Assembly (NCBI GenBank): GCA_015520565.1
Contig: WAPW01000055.1
Coordinates: forward strand, 1 to 35,535
Source of the DNA: Candidatus Aciduliprofundum sp.
GTDB taxonomy: Archaea > Thermoplasmatota > Thermoplasmata > Thermoplasmatales > Aciduliprofundaceae
Reading direction: 5' to 3'
Length of the DNA stretch: 35,535 nucleotides
How positions within the stretch are numbered: position 1 is the stretch's first letter; the number at the start of each line of letters is the position of its first letter. Of the stretch, positions 1 through 7,626 are shown piece by piece. A model generated the notes under the pieces. The model did not search any database. It was given only the letters and a program-made list of their open reading frames with translations, and was not told the origin of the DNA. A program made the position numbers and the translations under genes.

Positions 1-564
1 GCCATGGGCCATATAATGCTCGGGAGTGTAGTTTGATAAATCTGTCATCTCTGAAAGGATTAGCACTGTGATTTTCAAATCTTTCAAACTTCTAAAGAAC
101 CTTGCAATTTCTTTGTTTTCATCCTCTGCGCTTTTTTCCCCATACTTTAAGATTAAAACCGAATCTATAACCAACCTCTTTATTCCTTTGGCTTTCACAA
201 TTGCATATATCCTTCTAAACACTTCTTGGGCGTATGCACTCTTTATACTATTTGGAGATTTCACACCATTCAAATTTTGAATGCTTAATGGTCCCATATC
301 TACAAATAGGATGTGGCCTGATAATGCGTACCTCTTCAAGCTCAAATTGAATGTGGACATATCCTCAATTATAGTTTTTGGATCTTCAGTTAAAGATACA
401 AAGAGCCCACGCTCACCCTCCTTTGCACCTTGTAGGAGAAATTGTATGCCAAATGTGGTTTTTCCAGAGCCAGGGGGCCCTGCTATGATATAAACTCTCT
501 GGGCAACTAAACCACCTTGAATCAACTCATCAAATCCAGGTATTCCAGTTCTAATTCGCATCAT
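1..564 (-). CDS. KaiC-like RecA-superfamily ATPase (C-terminus cut by window edge)
   Basis: Reverse-strand reading is open for 188 codons from ATG 564 to the left edge, so the C-terminus is missing. The N-terminus has the KaiC/RadA pattern TGIPGFDELIQGG, followed by a Walker A motif GPPGSGKT at residues 29-36 and a Walker B-like LVIDSV near residue 140. Proteins of this family are ATPases of the RecA fold, often cytoplasmic signalling or scaffold proteins in archaea; the specific role is unknown. A second ATG lies at 561. A TATA-like box at 581-591 sits about 25 nt upstream, so the mRNA is probably leaderless. It is transcribed in the same direction as the NifX cluster but has its own promoter. 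Confidence 0.85.
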   Translation of the reverse strand, partial: MMRIRTGIPGFDELIQGGLVAQRVYIIAGPPGSGKTTFGIQFLLQGAKEGERGLFVSLTEDPKTIIEDMSTFNLSLKRYALSGHILFVDMGPLSIQNLNGVKSPNSIKSAYAQEVFRRIYAIVKAKGIKRLVIDSVLILKYGEKSAEDENKEIARFFRSLKDLKITVLILSEMTDLSNYTPEHYMAHG

Positions 565-580
565 AAACTCATCTTTCTTG

Positions 581-591
581 CCTATATAAGG
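581..591 (-). promoter_or_regulatory. TATA box of the KaiC-like gene
   Basis: Minus-strand CTTATATAGG lies about 25 nt upstream of ATG 564/561, the spacing expected for a leaderless archaeal transcript. The same 10-mer occurs at the rps19e promoter (15103-15112). Confidence 0.55.
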
Positions 592-627
592 TTTGTGCAG
601 TGATTATTAAAAATGAAAATGGGAAAA

Positions 628-1098
628 TTATTCTTTCAGCTCTTCAAGCCTCTTTTTTATCTCCTTTAATCTCCTCTCAATGTACTCTTTTTCTTCTTCA
701 AGCATTCTTAGCTCTTCCTCTTTACTCATTGGCTGATATGGCTGTGGTGGCGGAAATGCCCTTGGTGGCTCTGGATGAATCTTTCCAGATTTAACTGCCT
801 CAATAGCATCTCTAATCGTACCTTGGAAAGAATTTATAATTTGCACACCCGCTTGCTCTAGCACCATTGAAGCATTTGGCCCGGCAATTCCTGCAGTTAT
901 GAGCATTTGAACTCCTAAATTTGCAATTTGCTCTGCTGCTTGCACACCTGCACCTCTTGCATACATCGCTGATGCATTGGGCACAAATTCCAATTTATCT
1001 GTGGCAGTGTCGTATACTGCATAGTATGCACATCTTCCAAAAATAGGAGAGATGGGAGAGTTTTCATCGGGCACATCGGCTGTTATAGCTACACGCAT
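628..1098 (-). CDS. NifX/NifB-type dinitrogenase Fe-Mo cofactor domain protein with coiled-coil tail
   Basis: 156 residues. The first ~105 residues match the NifX/NafY-like fold (COG1433): a beta start MRVAITADV, the SPIFGRCAYYAVYD segment and GAGVQAAEQIANLGVQMLITAGIAGPNA. In nitrogenase systems this domain binds metal clusters; in non-fixers it is usually an orphan Fe-S or metal-handling protein. After residue 115 follow a Pro-rich hinge (PQPYQP) and a charged heptad-like helix ending LKEIKKRLEELKE. ATG 1098 is chosen because GGTGA sits 5 nt upstream; the GTG at 1107 would overlap that site. It begins 1 nt after the upstream DUF5320-like gene and is the last gene of its operon. Confidence 0.85.
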   Translation of the reverse strand: MRVAITADVPDENSPISPIFGRCAYYAVYDTATDKLEFVPNASAMYARGAGVQAAEQIANLGVQMLITAGIAGPNASMVLEQAGVQIINSFQGTIRDAIEAVKSGKIHPEPPRAFPPPQPYQPMSKEEELRMLEEEKEYIERRLKEIKKRLEELKE

Positions 1099-1099
1099 T

Positions 1100-1435
1100 T
1101 CATTCACCTTTTATTTCCTTTATTCTTCTCTCAATATCTTTCAATCTATCCTCTAGGAACCTTGCTTCATTTTCCAGCATGGTTTTCTCGTCCATTGGGT
1201 ATCCATAGGGCTGATAGGGTTGAGGTGCATAGGGTGGATATTGGTAATAGCTGGGATACATCCCATAAGGATAGCTCCATCTCCAGCCCCTAGGTAAGCC
1301 AGTCCAAGGGCAATAACCTAGGGTAGCACCGTATCCTCTACCCATGCCAAATCCACGACCAAATCCTCTTCCCCATCTTCTTCCTCTTCCACGACCCCAA
1401 CCGAAGCCGGGACCATAGGGATAATATCCATACAT
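1100..1435 (-). CDS. Gly/Tyr/Arg-rich DUF5320-like protein with coiled-coil tail
   Basis: 111 residues. Residues 1-45 are a low-complexity Gly/Tyr/Arg/Trp region (GWGRGRGRRWGRGFGRG), the middle is Pro/Tyr-rich, and the last ~35 residues form a charged helix ending LKDIERRIKEIKGE. Such proteins are called DUF5320 and commonly sit beside NifX-like genes. No catalytic motif is visible. A near-perfect Shine-Dalgarno GGAGGTGATG precedes ATG 1435 and overlaps the stop codon of the gene upstream, so translation is probably coupled. Its tail resembles that of the NifX-like protein encoded next, which suggests the two pair. Confidence 0.75.
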   Translation of the reverse strand: MYGYYPYGPGFGWGRGRGRRWGRGFGRGFGMGRGYGATLGYCPWTGLPRGWRWSYPYGMYPSYYQYPPYAPQPYQPYGYPMDEKTMLENEARFLEDRLKDIERRIKEIKGE

Positions 1436-1441
1436 TTCACA

Positions 1442-1654
1442 TCACCTCCATACATGCATTCTTCTCCAATTAAACCTTCCTCTTAGGAACTCCCTAAGCA
1501 AGATTAGGGCAACTAGGGCTATTACATATCCTGCAGCCACTAGGAATAGAGATATGAGCAAGTATATGATTCCAGCGATTATTGCTATGTCTATCAAACT
1601 GTATATGCTTAGTGCTGATCCCCTATAGCTTCTGCCATATCCGTAGCGGGGCAT
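1442..1654 (-). CDS. Small membrane protein, two hydrophobic segments
   Basis: 70 residues. Residues 1-12 are Arg/Tyr/Gly-rich (MPRYGYGRSYRG), like the neighbouring DUF5320-like proteins. Two hydrophobic stretches follow (about 20-38 and 39-55) with an Arg-rich C-terminus. It could anchor the soluble DUF5320/NifX proteins at the membrane; that is inference from operon position only. ATG 1654 directly abuts the TAA stop of the upstream gene (1655-1657), with GGGAGATGG as ribosome site. I do not recognise a named family. Confidence 0.7.
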   Translation of the reverse strand: MPRYGYGRSYRGSALSIYSLIDIAIIAGIIYLLISLFLVAAGYVIALVALILLREFLRGRFNWRRMHVWR

Positions 1655-1855
1655 TTACCATCTCCCTCTTCTCTTCCATCTCCTTCCATAGCCCCTTCTT
1701 GGGCCGTATCCATATTGCCTCTCGTATCTCGCTCCAAAGAGTCGCTCAAAGAACCCTGTAAATGTGTTTCTTCCATAATATCTAGCGTAATCTCTGTAAG
1801 CTGTGTATCTCCTAGCTCTTCTACCATCCGGTCCTGTACAATCTCCATAGGGCAT
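1655..1855 (-). CDS. DUF5320-like small basic protein, first gene of the NifX operon
   Basis: 66 residues starting MPYGDCTGPDG, the MPxGDGTGPxG type of start seen in DUF5320 proteins, then an Arg/Tyr/Gly-rich tail. The open frame extends further up to 1942, but the family-like start and the promoter element at 1868-1895 place the start at ATG 1855. It heads a tight four-gene unit: this gene, the small membrane protein, the second DUF5320-like protein and the NifX-like protein. The single Cys near the N-terminus might be a ligand, but nothing else supports a metal site. Confidence 0.7.
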   Translation of the reverse strand: MPYGDCTGPDGRRARRYTAYRDYARYYGRNTFTGFFERLFGARYERQYGYGPRRGYGRRWKRRGRW

Positions 1856-1867
1856 GGTAATCACTAA

Positions 1868-1895
1868 ATTACACAAATGCGATTTAATATTTAAA
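1868..1895 (-). promoter_or_regulatory. Promoter/operator of the DUF5320-NifX operon (copy 2 of a 28-nt repeat)
   Basis: Contains the TATA-like TTTAAATATTAAATC followed by CATTTGTGTAAT, ending 12 nt before ATG 1855. It is identical to 3062-3089 at 26 of 28 positions. Confidence 0.6.
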
Positions 1896-1913
1896 TTTTT
1901 TGCACAAGAGCGA

Positions 1914-3059
1914 TTATTTAAATTTAATTGATATCCCTGCATCTTCTAGTATCTTCTTGCTATCTTCACCTATATTTTTTGTATGAACTTCATCTATACC
2001 TTGCTCTATCAAAAAAAGTGCAGCTTTAACTCCTCTCTTCTTCTCAAGATTTGCACCTGGATTTTTTATTGTTTTCATTAATATTCTGTTGTCATTTTCA
2101 ACCTGATATATATCAAAATAAGGAGCAGAGCCGAAGGTGGGACTGGGAGAATGATCTTTATTTACTGGCATTGCTATAATTTTTCTACTCTTTGTGGGCG
2201 GCTCAACATGAACAAATGCATGGTCAACCTGTTTTATCGTCATTATCCTCTTTTCCACTTCGGAAGCAATCTCATGTGCCTGTTTTACATTTAAATTTTC
2301 AGGTACAGAAATCTCAACTTCGACCATAATGAACGGTCCAGAGCGCCTTGTGTAAATTTTCTTTACCTCCCTAACCCTTGGAGTTGAGAGAATAATTTTT
2401 CTTATTTTTTCTATATCTTCTTTAGGCAATCCTGCATCCATGAGTGATAGTACAGAATCACGGATGCTCTGATACCCTGCATGGATAACCAGAATTGCTA
2501 TTAGAAATCCCACAATGCCACCAATCCAAGGATAACCCATACTGGAGCCGAAAAATCCTATGAACACAGCGATAGATGAAAATATATCCATTTTTGTCTC
2601 TCTTGCATTTGCCATAAGAGCTTGAGAGTTGGAAATCTTTGCAGCTTTTAGCTGGTATATGTATAAGATATATGAAATGAGAACAAAAATTGCTGTGAGG
2701 GTTAAACCTACTATTGAATGCTCTACTGTGTGTTTACTTGAAAGGGTAAATATACTTTTTCTGATTATTTCATAGGCAAGTAAGAAAATGAAAATGCTAG
2801 CGATAAATGCAGCCATATTTTCAGCTTTATAGTACCCATATGGAAATTTCTCGTTTCTTGGTCTATGGGCTATTTTCAAACCAATCCATGCAGCGGATAT
2901 TGGAATTAAATCCGCAAAACTGTGGTAAGAATCTGCAAGTATGGATATAGAATTGGTGTAATATGCAACTGAAAATTTCAAAATGGCTAATATTAAGGTT
3001 ACAATGGCTACATTTCTGGCCACATGTGCTCCATACTCAAGTATATTATTTTCAACCAT
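1914..3059 (-). CDS. Cation diffusion facilitator transporter fused to a NifX-like domain
   Basis: 381 residues. Residues 1-205 hold the CDF membrane domain, with a metal-site segment DSYHSFAD in TM2 and ETKMD (ExxxD) in the TM5 segment instead of the usual HxxxD. Residues ~210-285 are the cytoplasmic CDF dimerisation domain (PRVREVKKIYTRRSG... HAFVHVEPP). The last ~90 residues resemble the NifX/COG1433 fold: IAMPVN, SPTFGSAPYFDIYQ, KKRGVKAALFLIEQGIDEVHT. CDF proteins export divalent metals by proton antiport; the metal cannot be told from sequence. The gene shares its promoter/operator with the NifX operon that follows it, so it is likely co-regulated. Start ATG 3059 is leaderless by TATA spacing. 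Confidence 0.88.
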   Translation of the reverse strand: MVENNILEYGAHVARNVAIVTLILAILKFSVAYYTNSISILADSYHSFADLIPISAAWIGLKIAHRPRNEKFPYGYYKAENMAAFIASIFIFLLAYEIIRKSIFTLSSKHTVEHSIVGLTLTAIFVLISYILYIYQLKAAKISNSQALMANARETKMDIFSSIAVFIGFFGSSMGYPWIGGIVGFLIAILVIHAGYQSIRDSVLSLMDAGLPKEDIEKIRKIILSTPRVREVKKIYTRRSGPFIMVEVEISVPENLNVKQAHEIASEVEKRIMTIKQVDHAFVHVEPPTKSRKIIAMPVNKDHSPSPTFGSAPYFDIYQVENDNRILMKTIKNPGANLEKKRGVKAALFLIEQGIDEVHTKNIGEDSKKILEDAGISIKFK

Positions 3060-3061
3060 TT

Positions 3062-3089
3062 ATTACTCAAATGAGATTTAATATTTAAA
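3062..3089 (-). promoter_or_regulatory. Promoter/operator of the CDF-NifX gene (copy 1 of a 28-nt repeat)
   Basis: TATA-like TTTAAATATTAAATC is followed by the inverted repeat CTCA-TT-TGAG and GTAAT, ending 2 nt before ATG 3059. It is the near-identical twin of 1868-1895. Confidence 0.6.
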
Positions 3090-3095
3090 GTTTTC

Positions 3096-3803
3096 TCACA
3101 TATGATCCTTATTTTCCAATGCATAAATTATTCTCTTCATAACGCCCATCATGCTATGGTACTCCCATTTTGTGAGCATTGCCCTGCCAATTATTCGGCG
3201 AAACATAACCTCCGTGTTTTTCCTCTTATGCTCTGGAAAGTTTATAAGTCCTAAAAGCTCAGAAAATCTATCGTTTAGGAGATTAACTTCAAACTCTTCT
3301 GCCAATGGCATACCTTCTTCCTCTCTCTTTGCCATGAAAATTTCATAGAGAATTATGGCTGCAGCATGAGTTATATTCATAATCGGATATTCCTCACTTG
3401 TGGGAATAGTAATTAAAGAATCGCATTTTTCAATCTCCTCATTGTAAAGGCCATAGTTCTCTCGGCCAAACACTATTCCTATATCTCCCGAAAAATCCCA
3501 AACCTTCTGGGCAAATTCCCTGGGTGTTAGTGCAATCCTCTTGAATTTTTTGGGTGATTTCGTGCTCACTCCGCTTGTGGCAACTAGGTAATCAATGGAA
3601 TTTCTAACCTCTTCAAAATTTTTCAATATTTTTGCATTCTCAATTATATATCTCGCATGCTTTGAAAAGCGATAGGCATCCTCATCAATCTCTGGAGGAT
3701 TCACAAGAATTAAATTTTTGAATCCAAAATTGGCCATGGTGCGGGCTAAGAACCCTATATTTCCTGTGAATTGTGGCTCAACGAATACTATATGAATTTG
3801 CAT
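3096..3803 (-). CDS. trmJ: SPOUT-type tRNA (cytidine/uridine-2'-O-)-methyltransferase, TrmJ-like
   Basis: 235 residues. SpoU/TrmH-family motifs are clear: motif 1 at the start (VEPQFTGNIGFLARTMANFGF), motif 2 GIVFGRENYGLYNEEI and motif 3 PIMNITHAAAIILYE. The family makes a 2'-O-methyl at tRNA position 32 using SAM through a knotted dimer fold. Start ATG 3803 gives MQIHIVFVEP, matching family N-termini; the frame also allows an 8-residue upstream extension. A TATA-like AGTATATTTG lies about 25-30 nt upstream, so the mRNA is probably leaderless. Divergent from tyrS with a short shared promoter region. Confidence 0.88.
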   Translation of the reverse strand: MQIHIVFVEPQFTGNIGFLARTMANFGFKNLILVNPPEIDEDAYRFSKHARYIIENAKILKNFEEVRNSIDYLVATSGVSTKSPKKFKRIALTPREFAQKVWDFSGDIGIVFGRENYGLYNEEIEKCDSLITIPTSEEYPIMNITHAAAIILYEIFMAKREEEGMPLAEEFEVNLLNDRFSELLGLINFPEHKRKNTEVMFRRIIGRAMLTKWEYHSMMGVMKRIIYALENKDHM

Positions 3804-3845
3804 AAGTTCCACATGGGGCAAGAGCAAATATACTTTTCACAAATT

Positions 3846-3856
3846 CTTTATATCTT
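3846..3856 (+). promoter_or_regulatory. TATA box of tyrS-dys
   Basis: TTTATATCTTT is centred about 24 nt before ATG 3874, consistent with a leaderless transcript starting at that codon. Confidence 0.5.
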
Positions 3857-3873
3857 TAATTCATCGCCCTTTT

Positions 3874-4890
3874 ATGCTCTCTTGGGAAATCATGCGCAAT
3901 GTGGAGGAAGTTATAACTCTTGAGGAATTTGAAAATGCTCTAAAGGGGACACCAAAGGGGTATGTAGGTCTTGAGCCCTCTGGGAGAGTGCATCTTGGCA
4001 CGGGCCTAATTATAGGAAACAAGGTCAAGGATTTGCTAAACAATGGAGTGGATATGATTGTGTTTTTGGCGGACTGGCATGCCATGATTAACGATAAATT
4101 TGGTGGAGATATTGAGAAGATTAGATTGGCAGGAGAGTATATGAAGGGGGTTTTCTCAGCTCTGGGTATCAAGCCAAGGTACATATGGGCAGATGAGTTA
4201 GTTAGCAAAAAAGAGTACTGGGAGAAGGTTATTAGGGTGGCAAAGAAGACCACATTGAAGAGGGTTAAGAGAGCAATGACAATCATGGGCCGCAAGGAGG
4301 ATGAAGCAGAGCTGGATTCTTCCAAAATTATCTATCCCTTTATGCAGGTGTCTGATATTTTTGATATGGATCTTGATATTGCTCTTGGAGGCATGGACCA
4401 GAGGCACGCGCATATGTTAGCTAGGGACTTAGCTGATAAACTTGGCTACAAGAAGCCAGTGGCAATTCACACTGTTCTTCTTGCAAGCTTGAAAGGTGCG
4501 GGTAGAATGGATCCTGCTGAGGCTAAGATGAGCAAGAGCAAGGAGGGAAGTGCCATATTCGTGGAGGATAGCGAAGGGGATATAAGGAGGAAGATGAAGA
4601 AAGCATTTTGCCCGCCAGAAGCTGAGGGTAATCCAGTTTTGCAGATTGCCAAGCATGTGCTCTTTGCCTATTATGTTGATAAGCTTGTAATACCCCGCCC
4701 TGAAAAGTGGGGTGGAGATTTGATTATAAACTCCTATGAAGAGCTTGAAAATATATATGCAAAGGGAGAGCTTCATCCCATGGATTTAAAGAATGCAGTT
4801 GCTGATGAGTTAATAAGAATTTTAAAGCCCATTCGCGAATATGTTGAGAAGAATGATGATATTCCAAGAGCTTTGGGGTGGATAAAATGA
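3874..4890 (+). CDS. tyrS: Tyrosyl-tRNA synthetase (archaeal type)
   Basis: 338 residues, the usual archaeal length. Class I signatures are HLGTG at about residue 40 (HIGH motif) and KMSKS at 218-222. The tRNA/Tyr-site segment IALGGMDQRHAHMLARDLA is typical of archaeal TyrRS rather than TrpRS. It charges tRNA-Tyr with tyrosine in the cytoplasm. ATG 3874 fits the TATA spacing; ATG 3892 is a possible alternative. The stop overlaps the start of dys by an ATGA, so the two are cotranscribed and probably translationally coupled. Confidence 0.95.
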   Translation: MLSWEIMRNVEEVITLEEFENALKGTPKGYVGLEPSGRVHLGTGLIIGNKVKDLLNNGVDMIVFLADWHAMINDKFGGDIEKIRLAGEYMKGVFSALGIKPRYIWADELVSKKEYWEKVIRVAKKTTLKRVKRAMTIMGRKEDEAELDSSKIIYPFMQVSDIFDMDLDIALGGMDQRHAHMLARDLADKLGYKKPVAIHTVLLASLKGAGRMDPAEAKMSKSKEGSAIFVEDSEGDIRRKMKKAFCPPEAEGNPVLQIAKHVLFAYYVDKLVIPRPEKWGGDLIINSYEELENIYAKGELHPMDLKNAVADELIRILKPIREYVEKNDDIPRALGWIK

Positions 4891-5825
4891 ATATTGAGGA
4901 GCACATTCCTGTGGAGGATATACAAATTCGTGAGGGTATGACTGCCGGAGAATTGATGGACGAGCTTTACAGCTCAGGTGGATTTGTAGCAAAGCATCTT
5001 GCAGTGGCGGAGAAGATTCTATTAAGAATGTTCAAAGAAGAAAATACAACTTTTCTATCTTTTCCAGCTTGCATAATTGCCACTGGCACGAGGGGAGTTA
5101 TAAAAGAATTGGTTAAAAGAAAGCTGGTGGATGTTATTATTACAACTTGTGGCACTCTTGACCACGACATTGCAAGAAGTTTCAAAAATTATTACCATGG
5201 CTCTTTTCTTATGGATGATGCCGCTTTGCATAGGGAAGGAGTGAATCGCCTTGGAAATGTTCTGGTTCCAAATGAATCGTACGGAGTGGTAATGGAGAAT
5301 TTTATGATGCCCATACTTGAGGAGATTTACAAGGAGAAGAAAGAATGGGGAGGAAGAGAAATAATTGATGAGTTTGCGAAGAGAATGAACAATGAGGACT
5401 CAATTCTATATTGGGCTTACAAGAATAAAATTCCAATTTATGTGCCTGGCATAACTGATGGCTCCTTTGGCTCTCAATTATGGTCATTTAGAGAGATGCA
5501 TCCAGATTTTCGTGTGGATATATTAAAGGACGAGCACGAGCTTGCCGATATAATATTTGATGCGAAGAAGACGGGAGCATTAATGATTGGTGGAGGAATA
5601 AGCAAGCACCACACGATTTGGTGGAATCAGTTTCGCGATGGCTTAGATTATGCTGTCTATATCACCACAGCAGTTGAATGGGACGGCTCACTCAGCGGTG
5701 CGAGAGTGAGAGAAGCGGTTTCTTGGGGCAAAGTACGGGAGGATGCAAAATATGTTACTGTTGAAGGAGATGCAACAGTGCTGCTTCCCCTCTTGATTGC
5801 CAGTGTTGTGGAAAAATTGAGCTGA
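4887..5825 (+). CDS. dys: Deoxyhypusine synthase
   Basis: 312 residues. It transfers the aminobutyl group of spermidine to a lysine of aIF5A, the first step of hypusine formation. Family motifs: FPACIIATGTRGVI, TTCGTLDHDIARSF, and the active-site lysine near residue 240 in GGGISKHHTIWWNQFRDGLDYAVYIT. The later WDGSLSGARVREAVSWGK is also conserved. ATG 4887 overlaps the tyrS stop (ATGA) and is preceded by GGGGTG; an in-frame GTG at 4878 would have no ribosome site. The gene makes a translation-factor pair with tyrS. Confidence 0.95.
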   Translation: MNIEEHIPVEDIQIREGMTAGELMDELYSSGGFVAKHLAVAEKILLRMFKEENTTFLSFPACIIATGTRGVIKELVKRKLVDVIITTCGTLDHDIARSFKNYYHGSFLMDDAALHREGVNRLGNVLVPNESYGVVMENFMMPILEEIYKEKKEWGGREIIDEFAKRMNNEDSILYWAYKNKIPIYVPGITDGSFGSQLWSFREMHPDFRVDILKDEHELADIIFDAKKTGALMIGGGISKHHTIWWNQFRDGLDYAVYITTAVEWDGSLSGARVREAVSWGKVREDAKYVTVEGDATVLLPLLIASVVEKLS

Positions 5826-5858
5826 AAAATTAATATAAATCGCTGCTTTTCCCCTGCT

Positions 5859-6788
5859 ATGAAAGTAGTACTTGCAGTTGGAGGCAATGCTCTTTTAAGG
5901 CCCGGAGATAAAGGTACTGCTGAAGAGCAAATGCTTCGTGCTAGGCAAACTGCCGAGAATATTTATCCTCTATTTCAAAAATTCAAGGTTGTTGTTACTC
6001 ATGGCAATGGCCCCCAAGTTGGTGCCATTTTATTGCAGAATGAGACAGCTAAGGATATAGTTCCACCAATGCCCCTTGATATATGCGGTGCCATGAGCCA
6101 AGGTGAGATAGGGTATATGCTTGAGCAGAGTTTTCAGAATGTTTTGGAGGAAAAGGGTATAGAGAAGGAGATTGTAACTGTGCTTACAAGAGTTATCGTG
6201 GATGAGAAAGACCCTGCTTTTGAGAATCCCACAAAGCCCATTGGCCCATTCTACACCGAGGAAGAGGCAAAGAGATTGGCCAAGGAGAAGGGCTGGCATG
6301 TTATTGAAGATTCTGGCCGAGGATGGAGACGAGTTGTACCATCCCCCATGCCCTTGGAAATAGTGGAGAAGGATGTAATAGCTGAGCTCTTAGAGAAGGG
6401 ATTTGTTGCCATAGCTGTGGGTGGTGGAGGAATACCAGTGATAAGGAGAGGTAAGAAGCTTGTGGGCGTAGAAGGTGTCATAGATAAAGACCTTGCCTCT
6501 GCAGTCCTTGCAAGGGATATAAGAGCGGATAGATTGATAATCCTAACAAGCGTGGAGAAAGTGTACCTGAATTTTGGAAAGCCAGAGCAGAAAGGAATAG
6601 ATAATATGAGCGTGCAGGAAGCGAAGAAGTATATGGAAGAAGGGCATTTCAAGAAGGGAAGTATGTATCCAAAGATTCTCGCATCCACAATTTACCTTGA
6701 GAATGGTGGAAAGGAAGTGCTCATAACCTCTCCAGAGAGAATTCAGGACGCTCTTGATGGCAACACAGGTACTTGGATTTACCCATAA
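5859..6788 (+). CDS. arcC: Carbamate kinase
   Basis: 309 residues, full length for the family. It interconverts carbamoyl phosphate plus ADP with ATP plus carbamate and ammonia. Amino-acid-kinase fold motifs: VVLAVGGNALLRPGDKG at the start, VVTHGNGPQVGAILLQNE, AVGGGGIPVIRR, GVIDKDLASAVLA and FKKGSMYPKILA near the end. TATA-like TTAATATAAATC (5829-5840) lies about 25 nt before ATG 5859, giving a leaderless mRNA separate from dys. No arginine deiminase or ornithine carbamoyltransferase gene is nearby, so the pathway direction is open. Confidence 0.95.
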   Translation: MKVVLAVGGNALLRPGDKGTAEEQMLRARQTAENIYPLFQKFKVVVTHGNGPQVGAILLQNETAKDIVPPMPLDICGAMSQGEIGYMLEQSFQNVLEEKGIEKEIVTVLTRVIVDEKDPAFENPTKPIGPFYTEEEAKRLAKEKGWHVIEDSGRGWRRVVPSPMPLEIVEKDVIAELLEKGFVAIAVGGGGIPVIRRGKKLVGVEGVIDKDLASAVLARDIRADRLIILTSVEKVYLNFGKPEQKGIDNMSVQEAKKYMEEGHFKKGSMYPKILASTIYLENGGKEVLITSPERIQDALDGNTGTWIYP

Positions 6789-6819
6789 AATTTTTTATCC
6801 GTATACATATTCTGCATTC

Positions 6820-7593
6820 GTGAGAATTAATGATTTGGATTTGAAGAAATGGAAAAATTATGATGAGATTATAACGGACTCTCTTTGGCTCTTTCCATCA
6901 AGGGATAATACGGGAATGCATACTCCCGAGTACCATGGCAATTTCATCCCTCAAATTCCCCGCCAAGCTATGCTAAGATTCACAAAGCGTGGAGAATGGG
7001 TTCTGGATACCTTTGCAGGCCTAGGAACAACATTAATTGAGGCAAAGCGTCTTGGAAGAAATGCAGTTGGAATTGAGATTGATGAGAATATTGCAAAAAG
7101 GGCTAGAGAGCTTGTTGATTTGGAAGAGAATCCCTATAATGTGCATACAGAAATAATTGTTGGTGATTCCACAATGGAGGAAGTGTATGAGTATCTCCAA
7201 AATTTTCAGATGGTAATAATGCATCCTCCTTATTGGGATATAATCAAATTCTCTAAAAATAAGGATGATTTGTCAAACTCTCAAACTCTCAATGAATTTT
7301 TGGAAAGATTTGAGCGTGTTGTTTCCCTTGCATCTCAGCATCTTGATGAAGGCAGATACCTTGTCCTCGTAATAGGGGATAAGTACACCAAGGGTGAGTG
7401 GATACCCCTTGGATTTTATTGCATGAATTCGGTAATGAAGAATGGGTTCAAGCTCAAAAGCATAGTTGTGAAGAACATAGAGGAGAACAGGGGAAAGAGG
7501 GGGCAGTATGCGCTGTGGCGCTATCGTGCCTTGAAGGATGGATATTACATTTTCAAGCATGAGTATGTCATGTTCTTCGTTAAAAATTCATAA
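6820..7593 (+). CDS. SAM-dependent DNA (or RNA) methylase of the N4/N6-amino type
   Basis: 257 residues from GTG 6820. The SAM-binding motif VLDTFAGLGTTLIEAKRLGRNAVGIEID is at about 60-87 and the catalytic HPPYWDIIKFS at about 134-144, the position of (D/N/S)PPY in amino-methylases. The region before the SAM motif (HGNFIPQIPRQAMLRFTKRGEWV) is motif X-like. The frame is open back to 6754 inside arcC; GTG 6820 is preferred because TTTTTTATCC lies about 25 nt upstream. No restriction gene is adjacent and no clear target-recognition domain is seen, so a solitary DNA methylase or an RNA methylase are both possible. Confidence 0.7.
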   Translation: MRINDLDLKKWKNYDEIITDSLWLFPSRDNTGMHTPEYHGNFIPQIPRQAMLRFTKRGEWVLDTFAGLGTTLIEAKRLGRNAVGIEIDENIAKRARELVDLEENPYNVHTEIIVGDSTMEEVYEYLQNFQMVIMHPPYWDIIKFSKNKDDLSNSQTLNEFLERFERVVSLASQHLDEGRYLVLVIGDKYTKGEWIPLGFYCMNSVMKNGFKLKSIVVKNIEENRGKRGQYALWRYRALKDGYYIFKHEYVMFFVKNS

Positions 7594-7626
7594 AATTGAA
7601 ATATTAAAGTTTCTTTACTTTTGGAA

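Noticed and set aside
68-493. Two plus-strand frames of 70 codons
   Set aside because: They are antisense to the clear KaiC-like coding frame with Walker A on the minus strand.
1609-1848. 79-codon minus-strand frame rich in Glu/Asp/Gly
   Set aside because: It is out of frame with the DUF5320-like gene, which has the better start, family-like MPYGDCTGP beginning and tight gene spacing.
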